The translations under genes and the position numbers were made by a program. From Salvator merianae (Eukaryota > Chordata > Lepidosauria > Squamata > Teiidae), in the NCBI GenBank assembly GCA_003586115.2, contig QVOM02000103.1:4177996-4241995 (forward strand): DNA of 64,000 bases, read 5' to 3'. How positions within the stretch are numbered: position 1 is the stretch's first letter; the number at the start of each line of letters is the position of its first letter. Shown in pieces: positions 50,020 through 61,518 of the stretch. The notes beneath the pieces are model-generated. The model searched no databases and was not told where the DNA came from. It saw only the letters and a list, made by a program, of their open reading frames with translations.

Positions 50020-51560
50020 TTTAGGTTTCAGAGAGAAAGGGCGACAACTGAAAGCGTTCTTTTTCTTGTCCTGACTGCTGTTACAGGACGAGTACTAACT
50101 GGGTGAGAGATTCGGACTCAGATTTACACAAGTGCTGAAAATTGTAGGGCTTTATAGGTTAATACAGACATTTTAAATTTGGATCAGAAACAGACCAGTA
50201 ATCTGTGTAGTGACCAAAGCAAGGGAGCTACCCTGTCATATTTTTGTGGTTATTTTATTGGACCAGTTCAAGCTTCCAAACTGTTTTCAAAGATAGCCCC
50301 AGGTAGAATGTGCTACAGGGCTCAAATCGCAAGATAGCAAGAGCCTGAATCACTGAGAGAAATTCCAGCCAGTCAAGGTAAGGTTGGACTTGTTACACCA
50401 GATGAAGATGTGCAGCCGTTCCCCTAACTCAATCTGTTCAAATTGGAAAGGGTCAGTAAGGATTCCCTGATCATCTTCTTTATCCTTGTAAGAAAGAAGT
50501 GTCCCTCCAAAATAAATCTCAATTCTGTCTCATAGACCAGATGGAGTATTTAGCCATAGTAACCATCAATTCCTTCCTCCCTCCAGACAACATAACTGAA
50601 ATGAAAGAGATAGAGATATATAACTGAGTTTCATCAGCATTATTGATGATACCTCACCAAATGCTGATGGAGACCACTTTCAGTGGTTTCATGTAGTTTT
50701 AGAGAGAAAAGTTCTATGGATTGCCACATATGAGGTCCTAGGGTTTAGATTTCCCTCCTACCAGGTACACTGATTGGAAGCATCCATTAAGTAAAGATTA
50801 GAACCATTGTAAAACAGTACCACCATTCCCCAGCTCCTGCAAGTAATCTAAGAACCATTCCATACTCGACCAGTATCATGCTCCAGTATAGCCCTTACCA
50901 TGGATGATCTACACTCTGGATTGGTCATGGCCCACAGCAGAGTGACATCTCTGCATCAGACTAGAGTGTGAAATAGGCTGTCATATAATGTAGCATGAAA
51001 ACTATGTGGACAGCATGTGTCCATTGTTCAAAATACCATGCCTAGACCCTTTTCTGCCAAGCACCTGGAAGTGGCACTGGAAGTGTAACTGAAAAGGCCC
51101 AAGCTGGCAACTTCAAAGTCCAGAAACCTTTATTTCTGGCCTTTGAAGAAGAACCACTTTGGGCTGTCCTAATGCAGCCCAGAAACAATCTGTCCCACCT
51201 TGGGATGGGTTGCCTGTTCTAGGCCAATTTGGCTGTCCCTAATACAGAAGAGCCTAGTCCCATGCATAAATGCCTAAAAAGATACCATGGCCATTTTCAC
51301 ACTGGGCTGGTAGACCATCCAAGTGTGGCCTGTAGCACAGATTGTCTGTATGGTGGACTGGTTTACTGGGAGGCCACACTTCTAGTGGTCTGACCACCTT
51401 CACCCAATAGGGCTGTGAAATGAGACTCATTACAAAAATGGCACCATATCCAGTCCACATAAGCCATGGCATGTGGAAATGACCTGTGGTTGACAGGAAC
51501 AAAAGCCACTGAGAGGTCTAGCAAAGCCAAGAAAGTAGAATTACATGAATCTCAGTTTCA
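50020..51560 (-). mobile_element. L2-like LINE reverse-transcriptase region, antisense
   Basis: At about 50610-50700 the minus strand reads NYMKPLKVV, then ADETQLYISIS after a short degenerate stretch. This is equivalent to NIYMKPLGEVIRRFG...YADDTQLYxSF of lizard L2-like LINEs. Flanking antisense text (for example AGAACCATTGTAAAACAGTA near 50800) fits the adjacent LQWFRSF region. The catalytic pair reads Asp-Glu, so the copy is inactive. A MITE at 51289-51486 interrupts it. The outer limits are approximate. Confidence 0.65.
51289..51486. mobile_element. MITE, GGCCATTTTCACAC termini
   Basis: The left end GGCCATTTTCACACTGGG and right end GCATGTGGAAATGACCTG are imperfect inverted repeats. The element of about 198 bp interrupts the antisense L2-like LINE. 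Exact edges are uncertain by a few bases. Confidence 0.55.
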
Positions 51561-52479
51561 CAGAGTATAGTCAGTTGGTGCTGCTTCCTGGTCTGAATCC
51601 TAATTGGTTATGGAACCATCATGTATTTCATTTTGTTTCCACTACAATGTATATGATAATAGTGCCACAGTTAAAGTACTGCTACCTATGGCATATAGGA
51701 ATGATAACTCAACAGTAAAATTTATATTGTTTGACATTAATGAGACAACATCAAATAGAGGAGATTAGCAAACAAAGCTTTAAAAGACAAATACTGCAAT
51801 CTCAACAGATTGTCAAAAAAAAAAAAAAAATACTGTATAGTGGTAATTTATGAAAAGTGTCATTGTCACCTGAGCAATATAGGCCATCTTCCCTCTTCAA
51901 ATTTGAGGTGACTAATTTCCAGGCAAGTAGGGACATGCCATGATTGCTGCTGAAAATGATGCCTCCTTCTCTCCGTTTCTGAATGCAGAGAGACCATTTT
52001 CAGCACTGATCATGGCATCTCTGTTGAGGACCAAAAAAAAAAAAAGGCCCTCTGCAAATGGTACCTCCACTGGTAATTATCCCCAGAAATGGAATGGCAT
52101 GGTTGCTACATGGTGCCTACTGCCACTGTAAATGGAAACACAGTGGCAGAAGGTATGACATGGGGCAACTGGAACAGTAAATGGAGATGTGGTAATAATC
52201 TGTAAAGCAGAACACTTGCCCATTCTAGGGAACAAACTCCTGAAGTATGGAAATCCTATCTCTTCTACCATATCACACTCAGGCACAGGACTCTTTCTTT
52301 TTCTCTTGTCAGCATTCTGTGGACATGAAACATGCTTCATCCTTATTGGGCTATTTTTCATCTTTAATTTTCTTGTTTATTTTTATGCAAATCTCAGAAG
52401 GTTTTTGTTTTTATTTTGTGTATATATGCTTTTGTGTGTGTGCATAGCACTGTTTTTAATTACATAAGGATCAGCATAT

Positions 52480-52640
52480 GGAGAGGAACAGAACAATTCA
52501 AATCTTGTAGCAGCATAACAGGAGAAGACTATAGCATCTGAGTGGACCTTGTGCTCTTTCTCCATGTTAAATGTGCAATGAGGGTGCAATGTTCTCCAGA
52601 CGCTTCACCCTCAGTATTCATTCATGGTGTCATGACAGCA
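52480..52640. repeat. Interspersed repeat related to 32450-32600
   Basis: Contains CTTTCTCCATGTTAAATGTG, CAATGAGGGTGCAATG and a TGGTGTCATGACAGCACC end, parallel to 32520-32600. Only one side of the family is recognisable here. Confidence 0.45.
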
Positions 52641-53084
52641 CCACACTGATTATATCTTTGTGGGATAGACCAGAACCATCAAATCCAGCAATTTGGGTGG
52701 TAGCAGCTCCTGAACAAGCAATGTGGAACCAACTGATCTCTATGTAATACCTACATGAGCATAAGCCACCAAGAGGAAAAGTTGTGTTACACTGTAAATT
52801 TACTATTAGTTTATAAAACTAAGACAGTCCATAGCTGTTCCATAAGGAACTGTGCCATCACTTCTTTCATGAGAATATGAGATAACTGGCCAAGTAACTC
52901 AAGAGTGTGAGCTTAGCAGTGTGTGTTTAATCCGTTTTGTCACGGGAAGTCAATTTTCCTGTAGATTTGCACAGAATAGCAGCCCAAATGATGTCTCATC
53001 TGCCATTAGTTCTACAGATTCTGACCCTTGCCATCTGTTTCACCAGCAAGAGACTTGGCACCAGGCACTGTGGCCAAAAGAGAG

Positions 53085-53327
53085 ACTGTTCAGTTTGATT
53101 TCAAACTTTTTTTCTTCAAACAGTTGTGTGTTCAGTTCAATTCAAACACCACTGAACCACAATCAAACAGGGTATGTTCTCTATGTTTTTTAAAACACCC
53201 CTTTGTTCGGTTCAAATTTAAACTCTGTTTTCAAACAAGCAGGGTGTTCAGTTTGAACGCAAACATTTTGAACGCCCCTGTTCAATTCAAACCAGTTGAA
53301 ATCTGAACCAGTTTGGCACATCTTTAC
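53085..53327. mobile_element. Element related to 37182-37607
   Basis: On the minus strand the element begins TAAAGATGTGCCAAACTGG at 53327 and continues with repeated GTTTGAA(A/T)..GAAC motifs such as TTGAACCGAACAAAGGGG. The far end is truncated or diverged. Confidence 0.55.
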
Positions 53328-54049
53328 CAAGAGAATTAGATAAGAATTTGAGTAAGTGAACCATTCACCAGTTTTTATGTCCTGCCTTGTGTCCTGAGGT
53401 CCACCCTTTATATTAACCCAAAACTGTTCATGATCTTCCAGCAATTCTCTCATTTCAAACTATCATTCCAAGTTTTGAGAAATGCATCACTAATTTCACT
53501 TTTAACAGAATAAATTCTTACTGCCTTGACAACATAACTTCTCGTATTAGAATATATTTTAACTAAATGGATTTTTATAATACCTGTATTAGTCTGTGAT
53601 GTTTCTACTACTCATAGTCTTTTGTTTTCTCAATATGCAAAAAAAAGAGATAATTATCAAGTGTTAGCCACCATCTGGTTTTCTCTGAAATACTAAAGCT
53701 GTGTAAGTGCAACTGAAAGTCTAAATCTGCTTATCTAAGTGTCCCTACATAGAAACAAATGAGAGCTGGAATACTAGCATAGTAGAAGTATGTGTTTATG
53801 TAAAGCAGAGAATGAATTAAAAATTAAAGAAAGAGCCCCCCATTGATAATTTGGTGATTGACTCTATAGTTACCAGTCTCTAATAAGAGTTAGAAAAGAC
53901 GATTTGGTTTGTTCCCCCAAAAAAATGGTTCTGGCATCACAACTTATGGCCAGGCTCCACTCCAACATTTCAGCTATTTTTTTATTTTTTTTGTTTGAAT
54001 GGATACAAGATGTAAATTTCAAGTAAATCTAGCTAATAGTAGAGCGTTG

Positions 54050-54310
54050 GAGTGTGTTCCCTCCCAATGAGGAAGCCCTATTTGCATTTTGAGGATTATA
54101 TCAGAGGAAAGTTTGCCCTAGATCCTTGAGCATCTTTCATGCGTCTACCTTTTTCCACTTTCCATTTCAAAGCCATTTTTTAGACGAAATGGTAGGAGAA
54201 AGAGACAGGAAGCTGCTGCAAATACATTTGGAGCTAATAAATATAACTTTCTGATTAGAAGGATAAGTTTTCTAATTGTCTAATAATCCCTTCTCACTGC
54301 CTTCTCCCTT
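54050..54310. other. Candidate conserved non-coding block
   Basis: It contains a consensus POU octamer-like ATTTGCAT (54079-54086) and AT-rich TTTCTAATTGTCTAATAATC motifs between two repeats. No coding potential. Confidence 0.25.
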
Positions 54311-54440
54311 GCATAAGTTTTGATTTCTGAAGTGAAGTGGAAGGGAGGAGGAAGGAATCACCAGCAGAGACAGCTGTGCCTGAGAGGCTCTCTCCCCCCC
54401 CAGCCCCCGTCAGACCCAAAGTGTTAATATGATAGTGATC

Positions 54441-54759
54441 TAGAAATGTGCCCAAACCTAAAAAAAGTAGTTTAATTCACACTTGAGCAGGTTTAACCCA
54501 GTTTGATTTGAACCTCAAACAGGTTTGAGCCTGTTCATTATTCAAAAATAATTATTTAAAAAAACATTTAAAAGGGCAAAGTATTGACACACTCAAACTG
54601 GTTCACTTTGAAGCAGTTTGGTCAACTATTTCAGATTAGCTCCCTCGGTTCTATTGAAGTTCAAATGAGCCCTCTCAAATTCATTTCAAGTTTGACCCAG
54701 ACAAACCACTTAATTCTAATCACACCAGTTCAAAAATGAACAGATTTAATACATCTCTA
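54441..54759. mobile_element. Element related to 37182-37607
   Basis: The left end TAGAAATGTGCCCAAACC and the inverted right end GTAGAGATGTATTAAATC are alike. The interior has GTTTGATTTGAACCTCAAAC and TTGAAGCAGTTTGG motifs. It is 319 bp long and non-coding. Confidence 0.6.
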
Positions 54760-54899
54760 CAGAATCTCATTACTAGAAAGGATCAAGAGGTAATCCTGTA
54801 TGTCCCCTCCTGACTGGAAAGGTGCTACAGTCTTTGTTCTTATTTCCCACCTCACTGTGACAACTACTGACCTCTCTGCCTTTGCAGAAGGTGTGGAGA

Positions 54900-55280
54900 C
54901 AAGAGTTGATGCCTTCCCAGTACTCTCATGAGCTTTACATTCCAGATCTGCTGATAACAGGTCTGGCTATAAAATTGTCACCCAAAGAATGTGAGAGGCA
55001 AGTCATGGAAGAACTAATGGAAGAACTAATGGAATCATGACCCCTAAGTCAAGGATGCATATTGTCCCTATATCTGTTTGACCTACGCAGGGAATACATG
55101 ATAACAGTAGTGGAACTGGAAGAGGTGGCACCTGGAATTCCACAGTATGACATCTTCTAATGACGCAGCTTGGTTAGCTGAAAGTAAGCACCCAGAAGAA
55201 CTCTTTAGAGAATTGAAAACAGAAAGAAAAAACCAGGTAATGTTAAATGTGAAATAAAGAACTACAATAAGAAAAAACAA
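54900..55280 (+). mobile_element. RTE/BovB-like LINE reverse-transcriptase fragment
   Basis: The plus strand encodes SQGCILSLYLFDLRREYMIT near 55038-55100, equivalent to the RQGCILSPYLFNLYAEYIM block of RTE/BovB-type elements. Then, in another frame, it encodes LAESKHPEELFRELKTERKN, equivalent to LxAESEEELKxLLxKVKEE. The YADD block between them is decayed. It is a short, dead fragment. Confidence 0.65.
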
Positions 55281-55844
55281 AGGGTTTGCACAAGGACGGA
55301 GCAGAGCACTTTCAGCATTCCATCTTATTACTCCCGGATTAAGAATAGAGCTTCATAAGTACTGCCATTCTTAATGCAATGGCATGCTGTCCAGATGCCA
55401 CAGACCCTGTTGGTTGATATAAACAAGAAGAAGAGAGACCACCTGCTTCCAGTCATCCCCAGAGTGAGAGATTAGGGGCTGACTGATGGAGCTTTTGCCT
55501 GTTGCTGCTGTAGCTGTAGTTCCTGACTTCAAGACTGCTGCTGTGGCTGCTTCAAAGACTCTGACATTGAGGCGTGTTTGTGGCTCACAGAACTGGAGCC
55601 AAGGTAGCTGGGAGTCATTTTGACATCTACTGTCTCTGCAGGCCTATATAGGTTCACTATTTGTGGTTGTGGGGTTGCTACTGGCTGGGGAGCCACTTTG
55701 GGGGAAGCAAGGGCAAGGGCCACTCCCTTTGATACAGGACCATAGGGAGCTGTGGGAGCACTGCGGTGGATGGTGGGAGTTTTTTTAACTTTTTTTAAAA
55801 TCTCATTTCATTGTTTAATATTCCTTTAGTTTAAAGAAACTGTA

Positions 55845-56440
55845 TTGGGAGTGGGAATAATGTGCCAACGCGAAGAAGGAGGGGAGGAATTGTCACTGGG
55901 AAGCAAACATCACTGTGGTGATGGGCAGGGGAGGTATGGTGCTGGGTGGCTCAAGACCTGGTTTAGGAGAAGGAGTTTTAGATGCATCAAAGCTGTCACT
56001 CCTTCTGCTCTGCCTTCCAACTGGCAGATCTTGGGGATACTTGTCAACCAACCCACTACTCTAGAAGTGCTGCTCTTAAGTGCTAACTCAGTCCAAAATA
56101 AAACATCAGTCATCCATGATTTGATTCTGGTTGTAGGGGCTGATGTGGCATTCATTACCAAAACCTGGGTGGATGAATTAGGTTGGCATTGTCCCACCCA
56201 ACTCTGTCCCACAGGTTACTCAGTGCAGCCCTGTTCCAGACTGAAGGGACAGAGACGGGGTATAATTGTTGTCCATAGGACTTCAGAACACAGTCTGTTA
56301 CAGTTATTTTGGATCAATTTCAGTTATGTTCTGTGGAAGCATCCTCTTTGCAGCATCACTGGCCACTTTCCCATTTCCACTTTCAGTGTGCACAAGTGTC
56401 CAAAGATGCCGTGAATGAGGCACTGCCCTCAGAGCACTAT
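55845..56440 (+). mobile_element. L2-like LINE endonuclease fragment, sense
   Basis: A 189-codon plus-strand frame holds the N-terminal part of an APE-type endonuclease: LLSANSVQNKTSVIHDLIL, VVGADVAFITKTWVDELG, TQLCPTGYSVQPCSRLKG, QRRGIIVVHR. It corresponds to LNARSVxNKTxxIHDLIxxxxxDxxxITETWL ... GGGVAVxxR of the L2 clade. The catalytic Glu of the TETW motif is Lys here (TKTW), so the enzyme would be inactive. After HR the resemblance fades. The stretch 55300-55840 may be the 5' part of the same element. Confidence 0.75.
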
Positions 56441-56999
56441 TGCATGCCGTCATCTCCAGATGCCTTTGGCAGGCAATATATTCTCTGGCAGGCATCTTAT
56501 ATCACCAAATGTGGGTACTCAGTGCCTCAGATGGTCCACTGGGCCTATGGAGACATGAACAGAGTTCATTCTTTAGTTAGCCCTGAAAATAGGATGTGAT
56601 CACATGTTCTATCAATCATACAAATACTTTTTGCTATCACAAAATGTTCTAGTTTTAGTGTATGAATTTTTAGGTACCATATATTTATAAGTAATCTCCA
56701 TCGAATTCAGTAAAAAAAATTATTAGAGACTCAATACATATGTCATGTTGACGTTGCAAGGTGAGGGGAAATTATTTTACTCTTAGTCATTAAATGATGT
56801 AATTTTTGTCTCTTTAAGTTAAAAGAAATTAGGTAATGAGTTCTTCTAATAACTATAAAGTTAGCTTTCTAGGTATGCAACTTTTTGAATGCTCACCCTG
56901 ATCATTTGGGATGCTACACAACAGTTTGTACTTTGGACAATTCTGTCCAGGTTTTACTTATAAATATATTCCTTCAGTCTAGGAGGTCTTCCTGCCTAA

Positions 57000-57187
57000 T
57001 ACACATGTTGTGTTTGTTGTTAGTTGCCAATGAGTCAAAGTAATGAGTCAAGGGAGAATCATATTCCCTGCATAGACATCTCCATACATTTATCTTATCT
57101 TTTTTTGAGTAGATGTCGGGGATTGAAACAGGGACCTTCGGCTTTCTAGTCAGCTGTGCTACCACTGCATTGACCTACCACTACTAT
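57000..57187 (-). repeat. tRNA-derived SINE, antisense
   Basis: Read on the minus strand from 57187, the sequence has an A-box-like region (GCAGTGGTAGCACAGCTGAC) and a clear B-box-like GGTCCCTGTTTCAATCCCC, followed by a non-tRNA body. This is the usual design of tRNA-derived SINE heads. It lies about 470 bp upstream of the KCNIP4 exon at 57654, in the opposite orientation. Confidence 0.65.
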
Positions 57188-57653
57188 TATGGCATTCTTC
57201 CTAATAAATAAATCCTTAGTGAATTTTGTTTTTTAACAAGCACATATATGCTTAGGTGAGCTGCTGATCTTAGAAATACATAGATCTCTTAAACTTTTTT
57301 TCTGGGAACAGAAAAAAGGAAAGTTCATCTTTGAACTTTGAGGAGCAGATTCCAAGCCTATGAATGCATTAAAAGTTCCCACATCTTTATTTTGTATGAT
57401 GTAAGGTTTCATAAAATATAAATAAAACAAAAAATAGATGAAAACCATCACATCCAGTATCTTTATGAATCATAAATATTCAATCATTTATCAATCATAA
57501 AGAGATCTTCTTACTGTTTCAAGATTGTCAAGGTAATGTTTGTCAACACTTAAACCCTTATTTCTTTTGTTTCTTTTACTTGCCATACACTGGATAATTA
57601 TTCCAATGCATAGATACTTTTCTGCTAACTGCTCTTTCTTTTTGGTCTCACAG

Positions 57654-57778
57654 ATAGTGTAGAAGATGAAATGGAAATAGCCACAGTGCGGCATCGACCT
57701 GAAGCCCTTGAACTTTTGGAAGCACAGAGTAAATTCACAAAGAAGGAACTTCAGATCCTATACAGAGGTTTCAAAAAT
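57654..57778 (+). CDS. KCNIP4: KCNIP4 exon, start of the conserved KChIP core
   Basis: This 125-nt exon encodes the start of the conserved core shared by all KCNIP4 isoforms: (N/D)[18 protein letters not shown], then [18 protein letters not shown], then [18 protein letters not shown] identifies KCNIP4 rather than KCNIP1-3, which differ here (KCNIP1 reads CHRPEGLEQLEAQ as I recall). The segment leads into EF-hand 1, and [13 protein letters not shown] is its entering helix. The acceptor cag is at 57651-57653, so the exon begins AT|AGT|GTA and takes its first base from the upstream exon (A gives Asn, G gives Asp). This fits its use by several alternative first exons. The donor gtaagt at 57779 is strong and leaves phase 0. 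The known mammalian exon is also 125 nt and ends at FKN. Compared with human, I see Leu-to-Met and Met-to-Ile changes in VEDEMEIAT. The next exon (ECPSGVVNEETF in human) is not in the window, so the following intron exceeds 6.2 kb. Confidence 0.97.
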
Positions 57779-60079
57779 GTAAGTAGCCATGTTCCCTTTG
57801 CTACAATTGGCAGCAAGCTATTAAATGTTAGGAAGTGGGAACATTTCTCATAGTGATCATGTTGTTGAGATTTCAAAGTAATCACAAGGTGACTTGGATT
57901 CACTGTCAGTATTTCAGTGCACTTAGGAGCTGGACTCTGGAGCTGTTAGTGTGAATACAATGTTGCCATCTCTTCAGCTGCCCCAAAGCCACAATGGGGA
58001 GACTGCAGAAGGTGGATCTGCCATGGTTAAGCTCATGGTTAAGCTACTTTAATATTGCAGAATGATAATACTGTAGGAAAGCCTAGATGTCAGAATATTC
58101 AGGGAAAGGCAGTTTAAAAGATGCAATAGTTCAGAAGAAGGAAAAAAAGAGAAGGCTAGAGGAGGAAAACTGAAGTTATCTTTTTACTTTGCAATAACCA
58201 GTAAACATTTGAGGTACATCCATCTATTGTTTGTGGCTTTTCCTGACTATCACATACTAAGACCTGATTCCCCACCAAGTTTTTCATGGAGGAACATGGT
58301 TATAGCATTACTGGACTACATTATCACCAAAAGCTAAAAGTTATTATCTAATAATTTTACTGCAGCAAGGAGAATTGCTAAGAAATTTATATGTTGAGTT
58401 AATTTTGCCAAATTATTTCAAACCTGTGGCATAACTCTGCATAGGCAGGGACATGATGAGCAGACAACAAAACTGTAGAATTACACTAAACAGGAGATCT
58501 AAAAATCCAAAACCAATTCCAATGAAGGGTGCAGCACAACCAGGCTTTAGTATTTCAAAGACTAGCTTATTTCCCTGAAAGAATTATGTAACATATTGAC
58601 TATCTTGATCTTGTAATATTTTGATTAATATAACCTTGCAAATGCCTGCCTTTTTTTTTTTTAAGTCCTCTTGAGATCTGGCAAAAGAGACAGAAAGAGA
58701 TTTCTTCTTACTGTCCACTTGGTTTTTAGGATGGGCATAGAAAAGCAACAAAATAGTTCATCCTTCCCTTGTCAACTCACTTTTAACTAGTTCTAGTAGC
58801 AACAATGTCCAGTTCACTGTATTAACACCAGACTTGGAGTTTGCTGTAGTACTATAAGTTTTTCAGCTTCTCAGTCTAGGTTTGAGTTTGTTGTTCCTTC
58901 CTCTAGTCTGGCTGGTTCAGTTTCCTCACATCTGTTTCAAACTCTACTGTGAATGTACACAGAATAGGCAAGCAATGCTAGGGCCTTTCACTCCTGCTTG
59001 CATCGCTGGAGCTTCTAAGCTCTCTCCTACCACAGAAAGATGGTAATTCCTGTGGGAAATGTCCTATATATTCTGGCTGTTGGGAAAAAGCTCAGAGCAA
59101 CTGTATGGAAGAAGGTGAGTGAAAGCACAGAGTTAGTTTACCTAGTACAAGCCATGGTTTGCTATTTCATCCAGTCCTGCTCTTAGCTTTTTATGAATAT
59201 TACCTATAGTGAACTTTGAGGGAGGGACTTTTAACATATATGGGTTTTTTTGCTCATATGATGCTTATTGTCTCCTTTTGTTGATACAAATAAGACAGTT
59301 TACCCATTTTGTGAGATTTTACTGTGCCAGGAAATCCCCCTTCTGCTTCCTAACCTGCACCAGGCAGCCTTCACCTCCTCATATTGAAAATATCGGCTGT
59401 GATTGAAATGGGAGGGGGAATGTCTTCCAAAACAGAACAGAGGTGATGTCCACATGTCTTTCAAACCCCTGTGTTTGGTTTCCTTCAGAGTTGCTTTAAA
59501 TTGTCTCGGATACTGAGGCGTTAGTAGGTGTTCCCTCTAGTCTCTAGTTTGAGACAGATACAAGCTGTTCCCTCAACCACTCCTCATTTCTTCCAGGAGA
59601 GAAAGTAGCTGTTCAGTTGGAGCAGGGAGCATAGAAGGAACAAAGGCAAGCATATCTATGACTCCCACTAAAAGGGGTGGGCAATTATATGGTGAATTTT
59701 TAGAATCTTTAGTGGTTGTGAACACTGCTGATAGACTCATTACTTAAGAAAAAATGGTATCAAGTGACCATACATAATTGATTGATTGATTTCATTTATA
59801 ATCTATACTTAACCTGGTAGATCCAGGTTGGGTTGCAAAGTAAAAAAAAATATGTAGTATACAAGCTGTGCCAAGTTCAATACATACCCTACTGATGCAG
59901 AGTAATAACCTATAATTTACAAAACAGAGATTAAGATAATTTTTTTTAAAAAAATGATGGAAAGAAATGGAAGAGAATCAAATTATCTGATATGTAAATA
60001 GCTACTGACAGGAGATACACTAGAGCTGAGTAATGCCAAAGCTGAGTAATTTGGGATTTATTTTTTTTTAAGTTTTAAT

Positions 60080-60430
60080 GTTGTAATTGGAAAATAGCTT
60101 TAACAGGGCTCTCAGCTCTCCAGGCTTTTAAAGTTGCCCCCAGCGCCTTTCAGTTTCCAGTCTATAGTAGCACTGCTGATGAATCATTTCCAAGCTGCCA
60201 TCACAGTGGGAGAGCGCCATTTTGTAGCTGGCTTCCTGTCATCTCCATTTGCTGCAAAATGAAACTGTGATTGCTGCAGCCATTAACCTTTCAAACCAAT
60301 GGCTCTGTGGTGTGCCTTGTTCAAGTGGCACTTCACACTAAATTGTTCAGACTATCAAGCATGCACTCCATGTGCTGCCTTTCTTTCTCATTTAGCCATT
60401 GACAATTGCCTGACTTAAAAAAAAATAAAA
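60080..60430. other. Candidate conserved non-coding block
   Basis: This is the most enhancer-like stretch to my eye. It has higher complexity than its flanks, no recognised repeat, and motifs such as CCATTAACCTTTC, CCATTGACAATTGCCTGAC (SOX-like) and TGATGAATCATTTCC. It is bounded by A/T-rich runs. Confidence 0.3.
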
Positions 60431-61044
60431 AAAAAATGCTTTTGTATGTTCCCTTTCCCGACTCAGTGTAAAATAGTTGGGACCATTCCAAGCAAATCAA
60501 AATTCTCACTTATGTTCTTAGTAATACATGCACTGTAACCCTGATCCAGTTCCTATAGCTCACTATACTGTCTGTGGATATAGTAAATATCTGTCACTTG
60601 TCAGCAAAAACTGCACATCTCTAGATAGTGAGCATATTCTGGATTTTCATCAGAACAGTAAATCTGAAAATCAACAAGTGGATGTGTAGCTAAAGCACAG
60701 TAAGTATGATGTCATTTTCAAGTTATGGGCAATGACTGGTACCCATTGGGGCAAGTGGGACAGAGGTCAAAATGTTTTACATGAATGGGAGCTCATACAG
60801 AAAGACAGGGATGATAATCAACATAATTTCACTGGTCTGCAATTCCATATTCTCTCACATGAGATTAGGCTGCAATGAACACATAGGTATGAGTAAAATA
60901 TAGAGGCTTACAGCCAGGTTAACTTGAACAGAGCCCAAGATATGGGCTTTTGCTTGTGGTTTGGCTATCTTTCAGGTACACATATACAACTGAACCTTCA
61001 GTTTCAAATCATAGGCAAGTTGTGAAAACTTCATGCAAATCCAA

Positions 61045-61509
61045 GGGCCTATTCATGCTTACCAGCTTAAGTGTGGTATAACAATACCATACTAGGCTGG
61101 TAAGGACCCAGAGCACTGGCATCCAGCCTCGCTTTGAGTGCTGGAAGAGCCCCATACTGGGCCACCAGAACTAAAATTTTGAGTGGCCAGTCCAGAAGAG
61201 ACCTGATCACCATGGCAGTGACTACGGCAATGACTGACATGGAGCTGGACATTGCCATAGCAACTGTGTAGCCACAGCCATGCCACCAGTCCCGCTCACC
61301 GCGTTCCCACCTAAAAGAGGGTGCAAATGCTGCAGACTGGGAGCTCACTAGATCCTTCTGGTCAAGCTATGGCTAACGTTTCAGTTGTCCACAGCTAGTA
61401 GTGTCTGGGAGGAGCTGTTGGTGCTTCTTGATGCAAATGTGGTGGCATGTGGATGGCCCTGTCTAGTTAGCATCCAATCACTCATTAGCAGGTCAGTGCG
61501 AACAGGCCC
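61045..61509. mobile_element. MITE, GGGCCTATTCATGCTTACC terminus
   Basis: The left end GGGCCTATTCATGCTTACC and right end AGTGCGAACAGGCCC are imperfect inverted repeats over 465 bp. The interior carries inverted CCAGTCCAGAAG-type blocks but no coding sequence. A second hairpin element starts 9 bp downstream. Confidence 0.7.
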
Positions 61510-61518
61510 TAAGAGTCA

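Larger units (their letters stand above)
49037..57653 (+). other. KCNIP4: KCNIP4 intron between the two exons
   Basis: This 8.6-kb intron is bounded by the two KCNIP4 exons. It holds an ATT microsatellite close to the donor, an antisense L2-like LINE, two GGTTTGAA-rich elements, an RTE-like and an L2-like endonuclease fragment, and an antisense tRNA-SINE. I looked for the alternative first exons that in mammals precede the shared exon (for example MNLEGLEMIAVLIV) and did not find one. About 51600-52450 and 56600-56990 hold nothing I recognise. Confidence 0.8.

Noticed and set aside
55529..55723. Minus-strand Gln/Pro-rich 64-codon frame
   Set aside because: Low-complexity translation of a CTG-rich stretch next to an L2-like LINE. 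No homology recognised.
49037..57653. Alternative first exons of KCNIP4 (KChIP4a-like hydrophobic N-terminus)
   Set aside because: I looked for the MNLEGLEMIAV and MLTLEWESEGL type starts and found no matching frame followed by a donor. They may lie outside the window.
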